DNA of 64,000 nucleotides from Streptomyces sp. CG4. GTDB taxonomy: Bacteria > Actinomycetota > Actinomycetes > Streptomycetales > Streptomycetaceae. The stretch is taken from contig NZ_CP163525.1 in NCBI RefSeq assembly GCF_041080655.1, forward strand, positions 8,308,001 through 8,372,000. The letters run 5' to 3'. The translations under genes and the position numbers were made by a program. The notes below the pieces were generated by a model that was not told the DNA's origin, made no database searches, and saw only the letters and a list, made by a program, of their open reading frames with translations. This document shows positions 32,970 through 41,349 of the stretch, in pieces; positions within the stretch are counted from its first letter, which is position 1; each line of letters starts with the position of its first letter.

Positions 32970-33734
32970 ATGGGGCCGGTGTCCTCCCACCCGGAGGGCC
33001 CCGCTCCGCACACCGGCGCGCCCATAGGTCCAGTCCCTGCATTCGCGTCCGATGCGCCCACCGGGCCCATGAGTACGGCCTCCGGTTCGCCTCGCCGGAA
33101 GGGGCGGGCTCTGCTTGCCGCCGCTGCCGTCGCCGTCGTGCTCGCCGCTGCCGGAGTCACGGTGGCCCTGGTGCGCGATCGGGGAGCGTCGAGGACGGAC
33201 TCCGCCTCGGCCGCCTCGTCCAGCGCGGACGCCAGCACGCAACGGGCCGGTACCGAGTGGTCCACCCGGCCCGGACATCCGCACCGGGCCGGCGGGAAGA
33301 GCGCCGGGCCCACCGGGAAGCCGGGCGGGGCCGGTGACGCCAAGCCGTCCTCGGGCGCCTCCGCCACCCCCTCGGCCTCCGCCTCCACGCCCGCCGAACC
33401 CTCCCACACCCCGACCGGGACCGGAGGTACGGGGCACACCTCCAGCGCGGCACCGGCCTGCGCGTCCATCGGCGGCGGCAAGTACAACTGCCAGGTCTGG
33501 CGCACCGCCACGTCCTACACGGCCTCCGGCACCGCGGCCGGAACCGTGAACGCGGGAATCAACTACTTCTACTGCCAGGGGAATCTGGGGCGCAGGGAGA
33601 CCTACGGCCGCTGGACGAACGTGTGGTGGGCGTAGACCGACGACGACAGCGGCAACACCGGCGTCTACGTCAGCGACGTCTACCTGAAGGGCGGGAACAA
33701 CGACGCCCCGGTCCCCGGGCTCCCGGTCTGCTGA
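32970..33734 (+). pseudogene. Secreted/anchored protein interrupted by an in-frame TAG
   Basis: The frame codes for a Pro/Gly-rich N-terminus, one membrane helix (ALLAAAAVAVVLAAAGVTVAL, about residues 48-68), a Ser/Thr/Pro/Gly linker and a C-terminal SH3-like globular domain (KYNCQVW then TYGRWTNVWWA). A TAG at 33633-33635 then interrupts, but the same frame continues as TDDDSGNTGVYVSDVYLKGG to PVPGLPVC and TGA at 33734, which is the normal ending I know for this Streptomyces family. AAG to TAG is the likely change. The start at 32970 is uncertain; no ribosome site is clear. Confidence 0.75.
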
Positions 33735-34477
33735 CCGCCGGCGTACGGCTCGAAGCCCGACTGCGTCACCCACTTCTGCTCGGCGAACAGCCGCGTACCC
33801 CGCGCACACAGCCCGGCGTCGCGGCGCGCCCGCGCACAGAACTCCTCCGGTGTGACCCCGAACAGTTCCCGCAACGGAGCCGATCCCGCGAGGAGTTCGG
33901 TGAGCAGGACATGCTGGTCGCCGGGATGGCGGCGCGGCACACCGACGCCGTTGTGCAGCACCCCGTGCCGGTTGACATAGGCGTACGCCCCGGTGAGCGC
34001 GGAACCGTCCGGCAACTCGATCCGCACCTGTGGCGCGGGCAGCCAGGCCCGCCAGAAGTTGCCGTCGGGCAGCGGCACGCCCTCGCTCGCGTCGATCACC
34101 TCCAGCTGGCGCCGGTCCAGCCAGAGGACGAACAACTCGGTGGACGCGCGCGGGGCTTTGGCGGGAGACGCGGATACATAGCCGAAGCGGCTGACGTGCG
34201 CCGAGACGCCCACGTCCAGCCCGGACACCCGGGTCCGCACCATCGGCAGCGGGGAGTCGATCCCGAACTGCTCCATTTTGTAGCGCAGTTGGCCGGGACA
34301 GGCGTTGGAGCCGACGGCCAGCACCGGCACCCGGTCGTCGTACACCAGGCGCTCCAGCGGGAGCATCCGGTCGCCGTGCAGCAGCCCGGACTCGGCGGGC
34401 CAGGCACCGGGATAGGTCAGCGGATGTTCGCGGGGAGCGTCGGCGAGGCCGAGCTCCGCCAGAGTGCGGCCGGTCAT
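33680..34477 (-). CDS. Conserved hypothetical protein (gamma-glutamylcyclotransferase-like start)
   Basis: A 265-residue soluble protein I do not recognise firmly. VPVLAVGSNACPGQLRYKM (about 50-68) resembles the YGSN substrate loop of gamma-glutamylcyclotransferase-like folds, and an internal segment (GAYAYVNRHGVLHNG) fits a beta-barrel. It starts 7 bases after the LacI stop on the same strand, so the two may be cotranscribed. Its 3' end overlaps the TAG-interrupted gene by 55 bases on the opposite strand. Confidence 0.72.
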   Translation of the reverse strand: MTGRTLAELGLADAPREHPLTYPGAWPAESGLLHGDRMLPLERLVYDDRVPVLAVGSNACPGQLRYKMEQFGIDSPLPMVRTRVSGLDVGVSAHVSRFGYVSASPAKAPRASTELFVLWLDRRQLEVIDASEGVPLPDGNFWRAWLPAPQVRIELPDGSALTGAYAYVNRHGVLHNGVGVPRRHPGDQHVLLTELLAGSAPLRELFGVTPEEFCARARRDAGLCARGTRLFAEQKWVTQSGFEPYAGGQQTGSPGTGASLFPPFR

Positions 34478-34484
34478 GGGCGGC

Positions 34485-35534
34485 TCAGTCGGCTGGCGGC
34501 AGCTCGCCCGAGCCGCGGGTGATCAGCCGGGTGGGCAGTTCGATGCGCTCCGGTGCGATCAGCCCGCCGTCCAGCTGACGGAACAGCCGCTCGGCGGCGG
34601 TACGGCCGAGGGCGGCCGCGTCCTGGGCGACGACCGTGACACCCGGCTGGAGCAGATCGGCCAGCTCGATGTCGTCGAAGCCGACGAAGGCGACCCGGCG
34701 GGACTGCTCGGCCAGGACCCGGATCACGGTGACCGTCACCCGGTTGTTGCCGGCGAAGATCGCGGTGACGGGGTCGGGCCCGGACAGCATCTCCTCCGCC
34801 GCGCGGCGCACCCGCTCCGGATTCGTCGCACCGAGGGACATCCAGGCGTCCTCGACCGGTATCCCGGCGTCCTCCATGGCCGCCCGGTAGCCGCGCAGCC
34901 GCTCGGCGGCGGTGTGGATGCGGGGCATGTCGCCGATGAACCCGATCCGGCGGTGGCCATGCGCGATCAGATGGGCGACGCCGTCCCGGGCACCGCCGAA
35001 GTTGTCGGAGAGCACCACGTCGGCGTCGATCCGCCCGGCCGGACGGTCCACGAACACGGTCGCGACGCCCGCCCTGATCTCCGGCTCGAGATAGCGGTGG
35101 TCGTCACCGGCCGGGATCACCACCAGACCGTCCACCCGGCGGGCGCACAGGGCCAGCGCCAGCTCCTGCTCGCGCTCCGGGTCCTCGGCGCTGGAGCCGT
35201 TGATCAGCAGGGCGCCATGGGCTCGGGCCACCTCCTCCACGGCGCGGCTGAGCGGACCGTAGAAGGGGTCGGCGAGGTCCTCCAGGACCAACCCGATGCT
35301 CGCCGTACGGCCCTTGCGCAGCACCCGGGCGCTGTCGTTGCGGCGGAAGCCCAGCGCGTCGATGGCCTCCTGCACCCGGCGCTCGGTGTCCGGGGTGACA
35401 CCGGGCTCGCCGTTGACCACCCGGGAGACCGTCTTCAGTCCAACACCGGCCCGTGCCGCCACGTCCTTCATGGTCGGGCGGTTGCCGTAACGGGTGCCGG
35501 GAAGGCTGTCTGCGCGGCGCGTGGTCTCGGGCAC
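34485..35534 (-). CDS. LacI-family transcriptional regulator
   Basis: A 349-residue repressor. The helix-turn-helix is TMKDVAARAGVGLKTVSRVV (about 20-39) with the hinge and a periplasmic-binding-protein-like effector domain (SIGLVLEDLADPFYG onward, FVGFDDIELADLL). GTG at 35534 is the likely start with AGGA upstream. It is divergent from a ROK sugar kinase, and a perfect LacI-type operator sits on the kinase promoter. The effector is probably a sugar. Confidence 0.9.
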   Translation of the reverse strand: MPETTRRADSLPGTRYGNRPTMKDVAARAGVGLKTVSRVVNGEPGVTPDTERRVQEAIDALGFRRNDSARVLRKGRTASIGLVLEDLADPFYGPLSRAVEEVARAHGALLINGSSAEDPEREQELALALCARRVDGLVVIPAGDDHRYLEPEIRAGVATVFVDRPAGRIDADVVLSDNFGGARDGVAHLIAHGHRRIGFIGDMPRIHTAAERLRGYRAAMEDAGIPVEDAWMSLGATNPERVRRAAEEMLSGPDPVTAIFAGNNRVTVTVIRVLAEQSRRVAFVGFDDIELADLLQPGVTVVAQDAAALGRTAAERLFRQLDGGLIAPERIELPTRLITRGSGELPPAD

Positions 35535-35655
35535 GATGCGGTGTCCTGTCCTGTCGTCCGTATGGTCCGCGGAATCGGTGCGTCCGGAGCGCTGCGGCGG
35601 TACGCACGAGGTGCTCGGTACCGAATGTGTCCGGGGTGATGCGCCGACCCGTGGA

Positions 35656-35701
35656 TTGTACGAGGATGTGGCGTCGAGCATAGGGCCTGGACAACGTTGT
35701 C
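35656..35701 (+). promoter_or_regulatory. Promoter of the ROK kinase with a LacI-type operator at +1
   Basis: TTGTAC (35656-35661) and CATAGG (35679-35684) form a promoter with 17-base spacing. GACAACGTTGTC (35690-35701) is a perfect 12-bp palindrome with the central CG typical of LacI-family operators, positioned at the predicted transcription start. Confidence 0.7.
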
Positions 35702-35808
35702 AGATGCGCGAGACACTGTCCACCGTTCTCCGTCGGCCTGCGCCCCCACCGTGTGACCGGCCCGCACCTCCTTTGGTTTTCAAGCTTCAACGGGGAGATC
35801 TGACTCTG

Positions 35809-36759
35809 ATGCACACCGACCTCGTCGCGGCCCTGGACATCGGCGGCACCAAGATCGCCGGCGCGCTGGTGGCCGACGACGGACGGATCCTGACCCGGGC
35901 CCAGAGAGGCACGCCGGCCCAGCAGGACGGCGAAGCGGTCATGCGGGCCGTCGAGGACGTGCTCGGCGACCTCGCCGCGTCACCGCTGTGGGGACGCGCC
36001 GGCGCCATAGGCATCGGCAGTGCCGGCCCGGTGGACGCCTCGGCGGGCACCGTGAGCCCGGTGAACGTGCCGGGCTGGCGCGACTTTCCGCTGGTCGAGC
36101 GGGTGCGCGCGGCCACCGGCGGGCTGCCGGTGGAGTTGATCGGCGACGGCGTCGCGATCACGGCCGCCGAGCACTGGCAGGGCGCCGCGCGCGGCCACGA
36201 CAACGCGCTGTGCATGGTGGTGTCGACCGGTGTGGGCGGCGGCCTGGTCCTGAACGGCCGGCTGCACCCCGGCCCGACCGGCAACGCCGGGCACATCGGA
36301 CACATCAGCGTCGACCTCGACGGTGACCCGTGCCCGTGCGGTTCGCGCGGCTGTGTGGAGCGGATCGCGAGCGGGCCCAACATCGCCCGCCGCGCCGTGG
36401 AACAGGGCTGGCGTCCCGGCCCCGACGGAGACACCTCGGCCGCCGCGGTGGCCGCCGCCGCCCGCGAGGGCGACCCGGTCGCCGTGGCCTCCTTCGAGCG
36501 GGCGGCGCAGGCACTGGCCGCCGGGATCGCGGCCACCGCGACCCTGGTCGAGATCGACATCGCGGTCATCGGCGGAGGCGTCGGCAAGGCCGGCGACATC
36601 CTCTTGACCCCCCTGCGCAAGGCACTGACCGACTACGCGACCCTGTCCTTCGTCCAACGCCTGACCGTCGTCCCCGCCCAGATGGGCACGGACGCGGGCC
36701 TGGTCGGCGCCGCAGCCGCCGCACTGGTCTGCCGACCGGACGCCCGCGCGGGGGTCTGA
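35809..36759 (+). CDS. ROK-family sugar kinase (glucokinase-like)
   Basis: A 316-residue ROK kinase. The ATP loop is ALDIGGTKIAGALV (7-20), the substrate and zinc region is GHIGHISVD then CPCGSRGCVER with its Cys residues, and the second phosphate motif is AVIGGGVGKAG. It lacks an N-terminal helix-turn-helix, so it is a kinase and not a ROK repressor. It phosphorylates glucose, N-acetylglucosamine, N-acetylmannosamine or a related sugar. It is likely under control of the divergent LacI protein. Confidence 0.9.
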   Translation: MHTDLVAALDIGGTKIAGALVADDGRILTRAQRGTPAQQDGEAVMRAVEDVLGDLAASPLWGRAGAIGIGSAGPVDASAGTVSPVNVPGWRDFPLVERVRAATGGLPVELIGDGVAITAAEHWQGAARGHDNALCMVVSTGVGGGLVLNGRLHPGPTGNAGHIGHISVDLDGDPCPCGSRGCVERIASGPNIARRAVEQGWRPGPDGDTSAAAVAAAAREGDPVAVASFERAAQALAAGIAATATLVEIDIAVIGGGVGKAGDILLTPLRKALTDYATLSFVQRLTVVPAQMGTDAGLVGAAAAALVCRPDARAGV

Positions 36760-37182
36760 CCCGAGCGGCGGTTCCGCACGGACGGCGCTCTGGTGAGGTC
36801 GCTTGTTTGGAGGGGCAGTCGAGGCGTGGTCGGCCGGCTGGGGCTGAGCGACCCGCCGGGTGGCGGCCGGGGCGAGCCATCAGGCCGGCCATGGCTGCGA
36901 CCCGGCGGCGCCGGCGGTGCCACAGCAGGAGGACCAGGAGGACGATCGGAACCGGGAGCAAGCGCAGCACCCACGTGGTCATGGGCACGGACCCCGCCGG
37001 CCGGCTCAAGTCGGCCACCTGACGGGGCGTGGGGGCGCCGAGCCGGATGCTGGTCCGCCGAACCCGGCCGGGCCGTACCGCACCGCGCGACACCTCTCGC
37101 GCCCCCCACATCCTCCTCGCCCGGGGGCCGTGGGGGACTTCGGTCAGGCCCCGGGGTGAGACCCGGCGCCCGACCGTCCGGT
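36760..37182. other. Intergenic region, no supported gene
   Basis: This is a 423-base GC-rich gap between the ROK kinase and the convergent alpha-galactosidase. A minus-strand frame beginning at 36982 has a hydrophobic stretch but runs without stop far into the antisense of the kinase gene, so I do not accept it. No terminator hairpin stood out. Confidence 0.4.
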
Positions 37183-39237
37183 TCAGCAGCTCAGGCGGGC
37201 GTCCGCCCAGTCCGCGTGGTCGGAGTCGTTGCCGTCTCCGCCGTCGGTGACGACGAGGCGGACCACCTGGGCGCCGGTGACGTCGGCGGTGAGGGGCTGG
37301 GCGGGCATCGCGTTGGTCAGGACGCCGGTCGAGGCGACCTCCGTGCCGTCCGCCCAGATCTCGAAGGCGACGGTGCCCTTCGTGCCCTTCTCGTCGTCGA
37401 CGCCGACGTCCGCGGTGACCTTCCGGCAGGCCTTGCCGGTGTAGAAGGAGACGTCGCTCGGCGCATGGACACCGAGGCCCTTGGCGTACACCGTGCCGCC
37501 GATCGTGATCGGGCGGCCGTCGCCCGCGTCGCTCTCCCCGTTGCTGGTGTCGCGCTCCACCGGGCCCCAACCACTCGTCGCCGACAGCCAGTTCAGATCG
37601 CTGAGATACGACGTACCGGCGGGCGGCCGTACCACGACCGACGCGGTCAGCGGCAGCGTGCTGGTGACGCGCTGTCCGGCCGGTGAGCGGTAGCGCGCCT
37701 GGAGCGTGAGGCCGTAGGAGCCGGTGGGGGTCCCGGCCGGGGCGGTGACACTCCAGCCGGTGCGCAGCGCCTTGCCGGTGGTGAGGGCGGTGGCCGTGGT
37801 CGCCGATGCGGGCCGTACGGTCCACCCCTCGGGGCCGGTCAGGGACACGGACACCCCGCGCGCGGGGGTACGGCCGAGGTCGGTGACGGTGCTCGTCAGC
37901 GTGGCCGGGGTGGCGGCCTCCAGCAACGGGCTGCCGCCCAGGCCCAGTTCGGCGGCGGGAGGGTGGGCCGCCCAGTGCGGGTCGGCCGAGACGCGGAGCA
38001 GGACCGTGCCATGGGCCGGGACGGTGGCCGCGATGGCGCCGGCGGTGTTGTAGCTGCTGTGCTGCCACAGGTCGCGCAGGGTGTACGCGGGGGCGTCGGG
38101 CAGGCCGACGGCTGCCGCGGTGGTGGCGATCCGTTGGGCGGAACCGGACTCGTTGAACAGGGCGACCGCCCGGCTGCCGTCCTTCATCGCCTTGGCGATG
38201 ACCCAGCGTCCACCCGTGGCGGAGACGACCGTGCCCTGCTTGCCGAGCGGGTCCTGGTCGACGGCGACGACCTCCTTGTTGTCGAGGATGCCGAAGGTCG
38301 CCGGGGAGGCCTTGCGCAGGTCGGTGCCGATGAGCAGCGGTGCCGCCATGACCGACCAGAGTGAGAAGTGCGAGCGGTACTCGGTGTCCGTCATGCCGCC
38401 GTTGCCGACCTCCAGCATGTCGGGGTCGTTCCAGTGGCCGGGTCCGGCGTACGGCGCGAGCGGCAGGTTCTGCTTGAGGATCGACAGCATCGAGCCCCAG
38501 TTGTCGCTGATGTCACCGGTGGTGCGCCACAGATGACCGACGTCCGCCGCCCACTCCCAGGGCTTGTTCTCGCCCCATTCGCAGATGCTGTAGACGATGG
38601 GCCGCCCGGTCGCCTTGAGCGCGTCGCGCATGGTCGTGTAGCGCTGCTTGGCTTCGACGCCCTGGTTGTTGCAGTTGTCGTACTTCAGGTAGTCCACGCC
38701 CCAGTCGGCGAACTGCCGGGCGTCGCTGTACTCGTGGCCCAGCGCGCCCGGGAAGCCCGCGCTGTTGCAGGTCTTGGTGCCGGCGCTGGTGTAGATGCCG
38801 AGTTTGAGCCCCTTGGCGTGGACGTAGTCGGCGACGGCCTTGATGCCGTTCGGGAAGCGGGCCGGGTCGGGCACCAGCTTGCCGTCGGCGTCGCGGTGCG
38901 GCAGCGCCCAGCAGTCGTCCAGATTGACGTACTGGTAGCCGGCGTCCTTCAGGCCCTTCGCCACGAACAGGTCGGCGATGCCCTTGACCATGCTCTCGTT
39001 GAAGTCGGCACCGCAGTGCGTGGAATTCCAGTTGTTGAAGCCCATCGGCGGGGTGAGGGCGAGACCGTCGGCCAGGGCGGGAGCGGCGGAGGCGGCACGG
39101 GCCTGGGCGCGGGCCGCCTGCGCGGGGGAGGCGTGTGCGGGGGTGGCGAGGCCCGCCGTGCACAGCAGTCCCGCGGTGCACGCTTCGACCACTCTTCGGC
39201 GGGTTGTGCAGGTTGTGCGGGTGTGAGGGTGACGCAT
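37183..39237 (-). CDS. Secreted GH27 alpha-galactosidase with NEW3 and NPCBM domains
   Basis: A 684-residue secreted glycosidase. Residues 1-40 form a signal peptide with twin arginines (TRRRVVEACTAGLL). The GH27 barrel runs from LTPPMGFNNWNSTHC; the nucleophile Asp is in YLKYDNC and the acid/base Asp in GHWNDPDML. After a beta domain (to about 440) come a NEW3-type Ig-like domain (about 450-545) and a C-terminal NPCBM carbohydrate-binding domain (about 550-684). It releases alpha-galactose, or beta-L-arabinopyranose in some relatives, from plant polymers. GGAGGA lies about ten bases before ATG 39237. Confidence 0.93.
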   Translation of the reverse strand: MRHPHTRTTCTTRRRVVEACTAGLLCTAGLATPAHASPAQAARAQARAASAAPALADGLALTPPMGFNNWNSTHCGADFNESMVKGIADLFVAKGLKDAGYQYVNLDDCWALPHRDADGKLVPDPARFPNGIKAVADYVHAKGLKLGIYTSAGTKTCNSAGFPGALGHEYSDARQFADWGVDYLKYDNCNNQGVEAKQRYTTMRDALKATGRPIVYSICEWGENKPWEWAADVGHLWRTTGDISDNWGSMLSILKQNLPLAPYAGPGHWNDPDMLEVGNGGMTDTEYRSHFSLWSVMAAPLLIGTDLRKASPATFGILDNKEVVAVDQDPLGKQGTVVSATGGRWVIAKAMKDGSRAVALFNESGSAQRIATTAAAVGLPDAPAYTLRDLWQHSSYNTAGAIAATVPAHGTVLLRVSADPHWAAHPPAAELGLGGSPLLEAATPATLTSTVTDLGRTPARGVSVSLTGPEGWTVRPASATTATALTTGKALRTGWSVTAPAGTPTGSYGLTLQARYRSPAGQRVTSTLPLTASVVVRPPAGTSYLSDLNWLSATSGWGPVERDTSNGESDAGDGRPITIGGTVYAKGLGVHAPSDVSFYTGKACRKVTADVGVDDEKGTKGTVAFEIWADGTEVASTGVLTNAMPAQPLTADVTGAQVVRLVVTDGGDGNDSDHADWADARLSC

Positions 39238-39500
39238 CGTTGACGTTCCTCCGACTCGCGAACGGTGGATGACGACATGGCGCCGCCTGGGCGTCATCTG
39301 TGTGCCGACTGTGCGCGTTTACGGTAGGACGTGTCGGACTGTGTTGGAAGAGGCGCGTCCGAACTGTTCGAAACCCCGTCAGATGCCAGGACCGTAGGGT
39401 TGATTCGCCCCGCAGGTGTGATGGAGCGTTCGGATGTGTTGGCTTCCGGAGCTTTGGCTGTGCGGGGTTTCGTGGCTTCGGATCATGCGGACTCCCGGGC

Positions 39501-40331
39501 TCACACCTCGCCGTCGACGCGCCCCCAGCCGGGCAGTGGAGGCTGGGGCCAGGCGGGCGGGCGGGGCAGCCGGTGTTCCGGGCGGTCGCACGTCAGCGTG
39601 TCGGCCGGAGTCCGTCCGCTGAGCCAGCCGAGTACCTGGTGCCCGGCCCCGGCTACCGAGGGGCCCCGAGCCGCCATCGGCCAGCGCCGGCCGAGGTCCA
39701 CCGCCTCCACCGAAGTGAGCGGAAAGTCCTGGGCGCGCAGCGTGGCGAGGGTGTCGTCCAGCGCCCAGGAGACGTACGCGTCCGGCCACTGGTCGGTGCG
39801 GTGGCCGACGCCCAGGTCGAGGTGATGGGTCTCCAGTTCCCGCAGACAGCGCAGCAGCAGATACCAGGCCGGGTGGCGCCAGCCGGCCAGCGCCGGGACC
39901 AGACGGTCCCAGGCGTAGGCGGGCGTCGTACGCGCCTGCGCCGCGAACCGGTCCAGGCTCTCCCGCAGCCGGGCCACGAGCCGGTCCGCGGACAGTGTCG
40001 CGTCCCGCCCGACCGCCGCGGACAGCGTCGCCGCGTCCGCGCGGGGGCTCGGTTCCCGGCCGGTGTGCGCGAGCCGCAGCAGCCACACATAGGCGTCGAC
40101 GCTGTGGGCGACGTGGGCGAGCACATGGCCGCGCGTCCAGCCGGGCAGCTCCGACGGGGCGCGCAGCCCGCCGTCGGACAGCCGGGCCGCGGCCCGGACC
40201 AGCCGGTCGCCCGAGCACACCACGTCCTCGATGCGCTCGACTGCGATGTGATCGACTGTGCCGCTGTCGTCTGCGGTGCGTGCTTCCGCGGCGCGATCGT
40301 CCGCGGGTCCGGAGGCCGTGGGTCCGCTCAC
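39501..40331 (-). CDS. Mycothiol-dependent maleylpyruvate isomerase family protein
   Basis: A 276-residue protein of the MDMPI/DinB-like family. The metal-binding pattern is visible: His in PGWTRGHVLAHVAHSVDA and the E-x-x-x-H pair in RELETHHLDLG. It has an Arg/Asp-rich N-terminal extension. Members bind a divalent metal and use mycothiol; the exact reaction is usually unknown. Its start overlaps the stop of the upstream small gene by four bases, so the two are coupled. Confidence 0.85.
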   Translation of the reverse strand: MSGPTASGPADDRAAEARTADDSGTVDHIAVERIEDVVCSGDRLVRAAARLSDGGLRAPSELPGWTRGHVLAHVAHSVDAYVWLLRLAHTGREPSPRADAATLSAAVGRDATLSADRLVARLRESLDRFAAQARTTPAYAWDRLVPALAGWRHPAWYLLLRCLRELETHHLDLGVGHRTDQWPDAYVSWALDDTLATLRAQDFPLTSVEAVDLGRRWPMAARGPSVAGAGHQVLGWLSGRTPADTLTCDRPEHRLPRPPAWPQPPLPGWGRVDGEV

Positions 40332-40681
40332 CGGAACTCCCTTACGACCTCGATACGGCCGACGATATGGGCGTTGAACTCATCCAACTCCTCGGCCGGT
40401 ACCCACAGTTCCAGGATCGTCTCGCCCCCGGCCTGCCGTACCGGATACCGGCCGAGGAACTCGGTGTCGACCTCGAAGCGGGTCACGAAACCGGCGCCGT
40501 CGTGCTTGACGTTCCAGTCCCGGGCGATCCGGATCGCGTAGTCCTCGTTGAGGACCGGGTAGAAGATCGGCTGCTCCGGGAGCCGGGGCGGCCAGGCCCG
40601 CCAATCGAGCGCGCGGACCAGCTCCAGCTCCTTGGGGCCGGTGGGGCGCCAGAGGGTCGTGGTCAGGGGCGGGCTGGTCAT
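40328..40681 (-). CDS. Conserved hypothetical protein (annotated elsewhere as ADP-ribosylation/crystallin J1)
   Basis: A 117-residue soluble protein with the recognisable opening LWRPTGPKELELV and PRLPEQPIFYPVLNEDYA. It is widespread in bacteria and often carries the name ADP-ribosylation/crystallin J1, which has no experimental basis that I know of. It is the first gene of a two-gene unit with the mycothiol-dependent enzyme. Confidence 0.85.
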   Translation of the reverse strand: MTSPPLTTTLWRPTGPKELELVRALDWRAWPPRLPEQPIFYPVLNEDYAIRIARDWNVKHDGAGFVTRFEVDTEFLGRYPVRQAGGETILELWVPAEELDEFNAHIVGRIEVVREFR

Positions 40682-40986
40682 GATGACGCGTTTCCGTTCG
40701 GGCCTGCCGTACGAGCGGGCAGGGCGGGATGCCGGACGATACCGGTGCCATGCGGGGGCCGGCCAGCCGATTACGGCGCGGCCCGCACCCTCACGGCGTC
40801 GCGAACCGCCGTGCCGACGCGCGGTGTTGGGCGATCGCCCGCTCCAGCCGGGCCCGGCGGACAGGGCGCCGGTCAGGCCGTCGAGGCGGTCGGCGAGCCG
40901 GTGGCCTGTCCGCGCAGACGATGTCCGGGGTCCTCCGCTTGCCGGTATGGGCGTGACTCCGGGCCGGATCCGCAGTTGGTCAGGGC
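40682..40986. other. Intergenic region, nothing supported
   Basis: These are 305 bases between the divergent crystallin-J1-like gene and the small secreted protein. It must hold both promoters, but I see no clear hexamer pairs, dyads or coding frame. Confidence 0.4.
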
Positions 40987-41193
40987 ATGAAGAAGCGCAG
41001 CATGCTCGCCATCGCCACCCTGGCCACCGGATTCGTCGTGGCCGCTGTCACACCCTCGCACGCGGCGGACAAGGGCCACGGCGGGATGACCGTCGACGGC
41101 GTCAACGTCACGGACACCCTTGAGTCCACCGGCGGCCACCCGGTCGCCCTGGACAGCCTCGGCATCGACAACGGCACCCGCGCGCCGGAGTAG
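40987..41193 (+). CDS. Small secreted protein, unknown function
   Basis: A 68-residue protein with a textbook signal peptide (MKKRSMLAIATLATGFVVAA, likely cut after SHA near residue 26) and a mature part of about 42 residues with no cysteines, ending LGIDNGTRAPE. No family recognised. No good ribosome site precedes the ATG at 40987. The mature part is Gly/Asp/Thr-rich and probably unstructured. Confidence 0.65.
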   Translation: MKKRSMLAIATLATGFVVAAVTPSHAADKGHGGMTVDGVNVTDTLESTGGHPVALDSLGIDNGTRAPE

Positions 41194-41349
41194 ACACGCC
41201 GGAGGTCCCCGACGGCTCGCGGTGCAGGTGCCGGTGTCCCCGCTACAGGGGGCACCGGCACCGCCGTTCCGGCGCCCTCACCGGGGCGGGGTTTCCGTGG
41301 CAGGGTGGAGCGGGCAAGCCTCAGGGGGCCAACAGAAGAGGGGGAGTCC

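Noticed and set aside
36566..36982. Minus-strand frame with a hydrophobic start (TWVLRLLPVPIVLLVLLLW)
   Set aside because: It continues without a stop for about 190 bases into the antisense of the ROK kinase and its second half is Arg/Pro-rich noise. No family resemblance.
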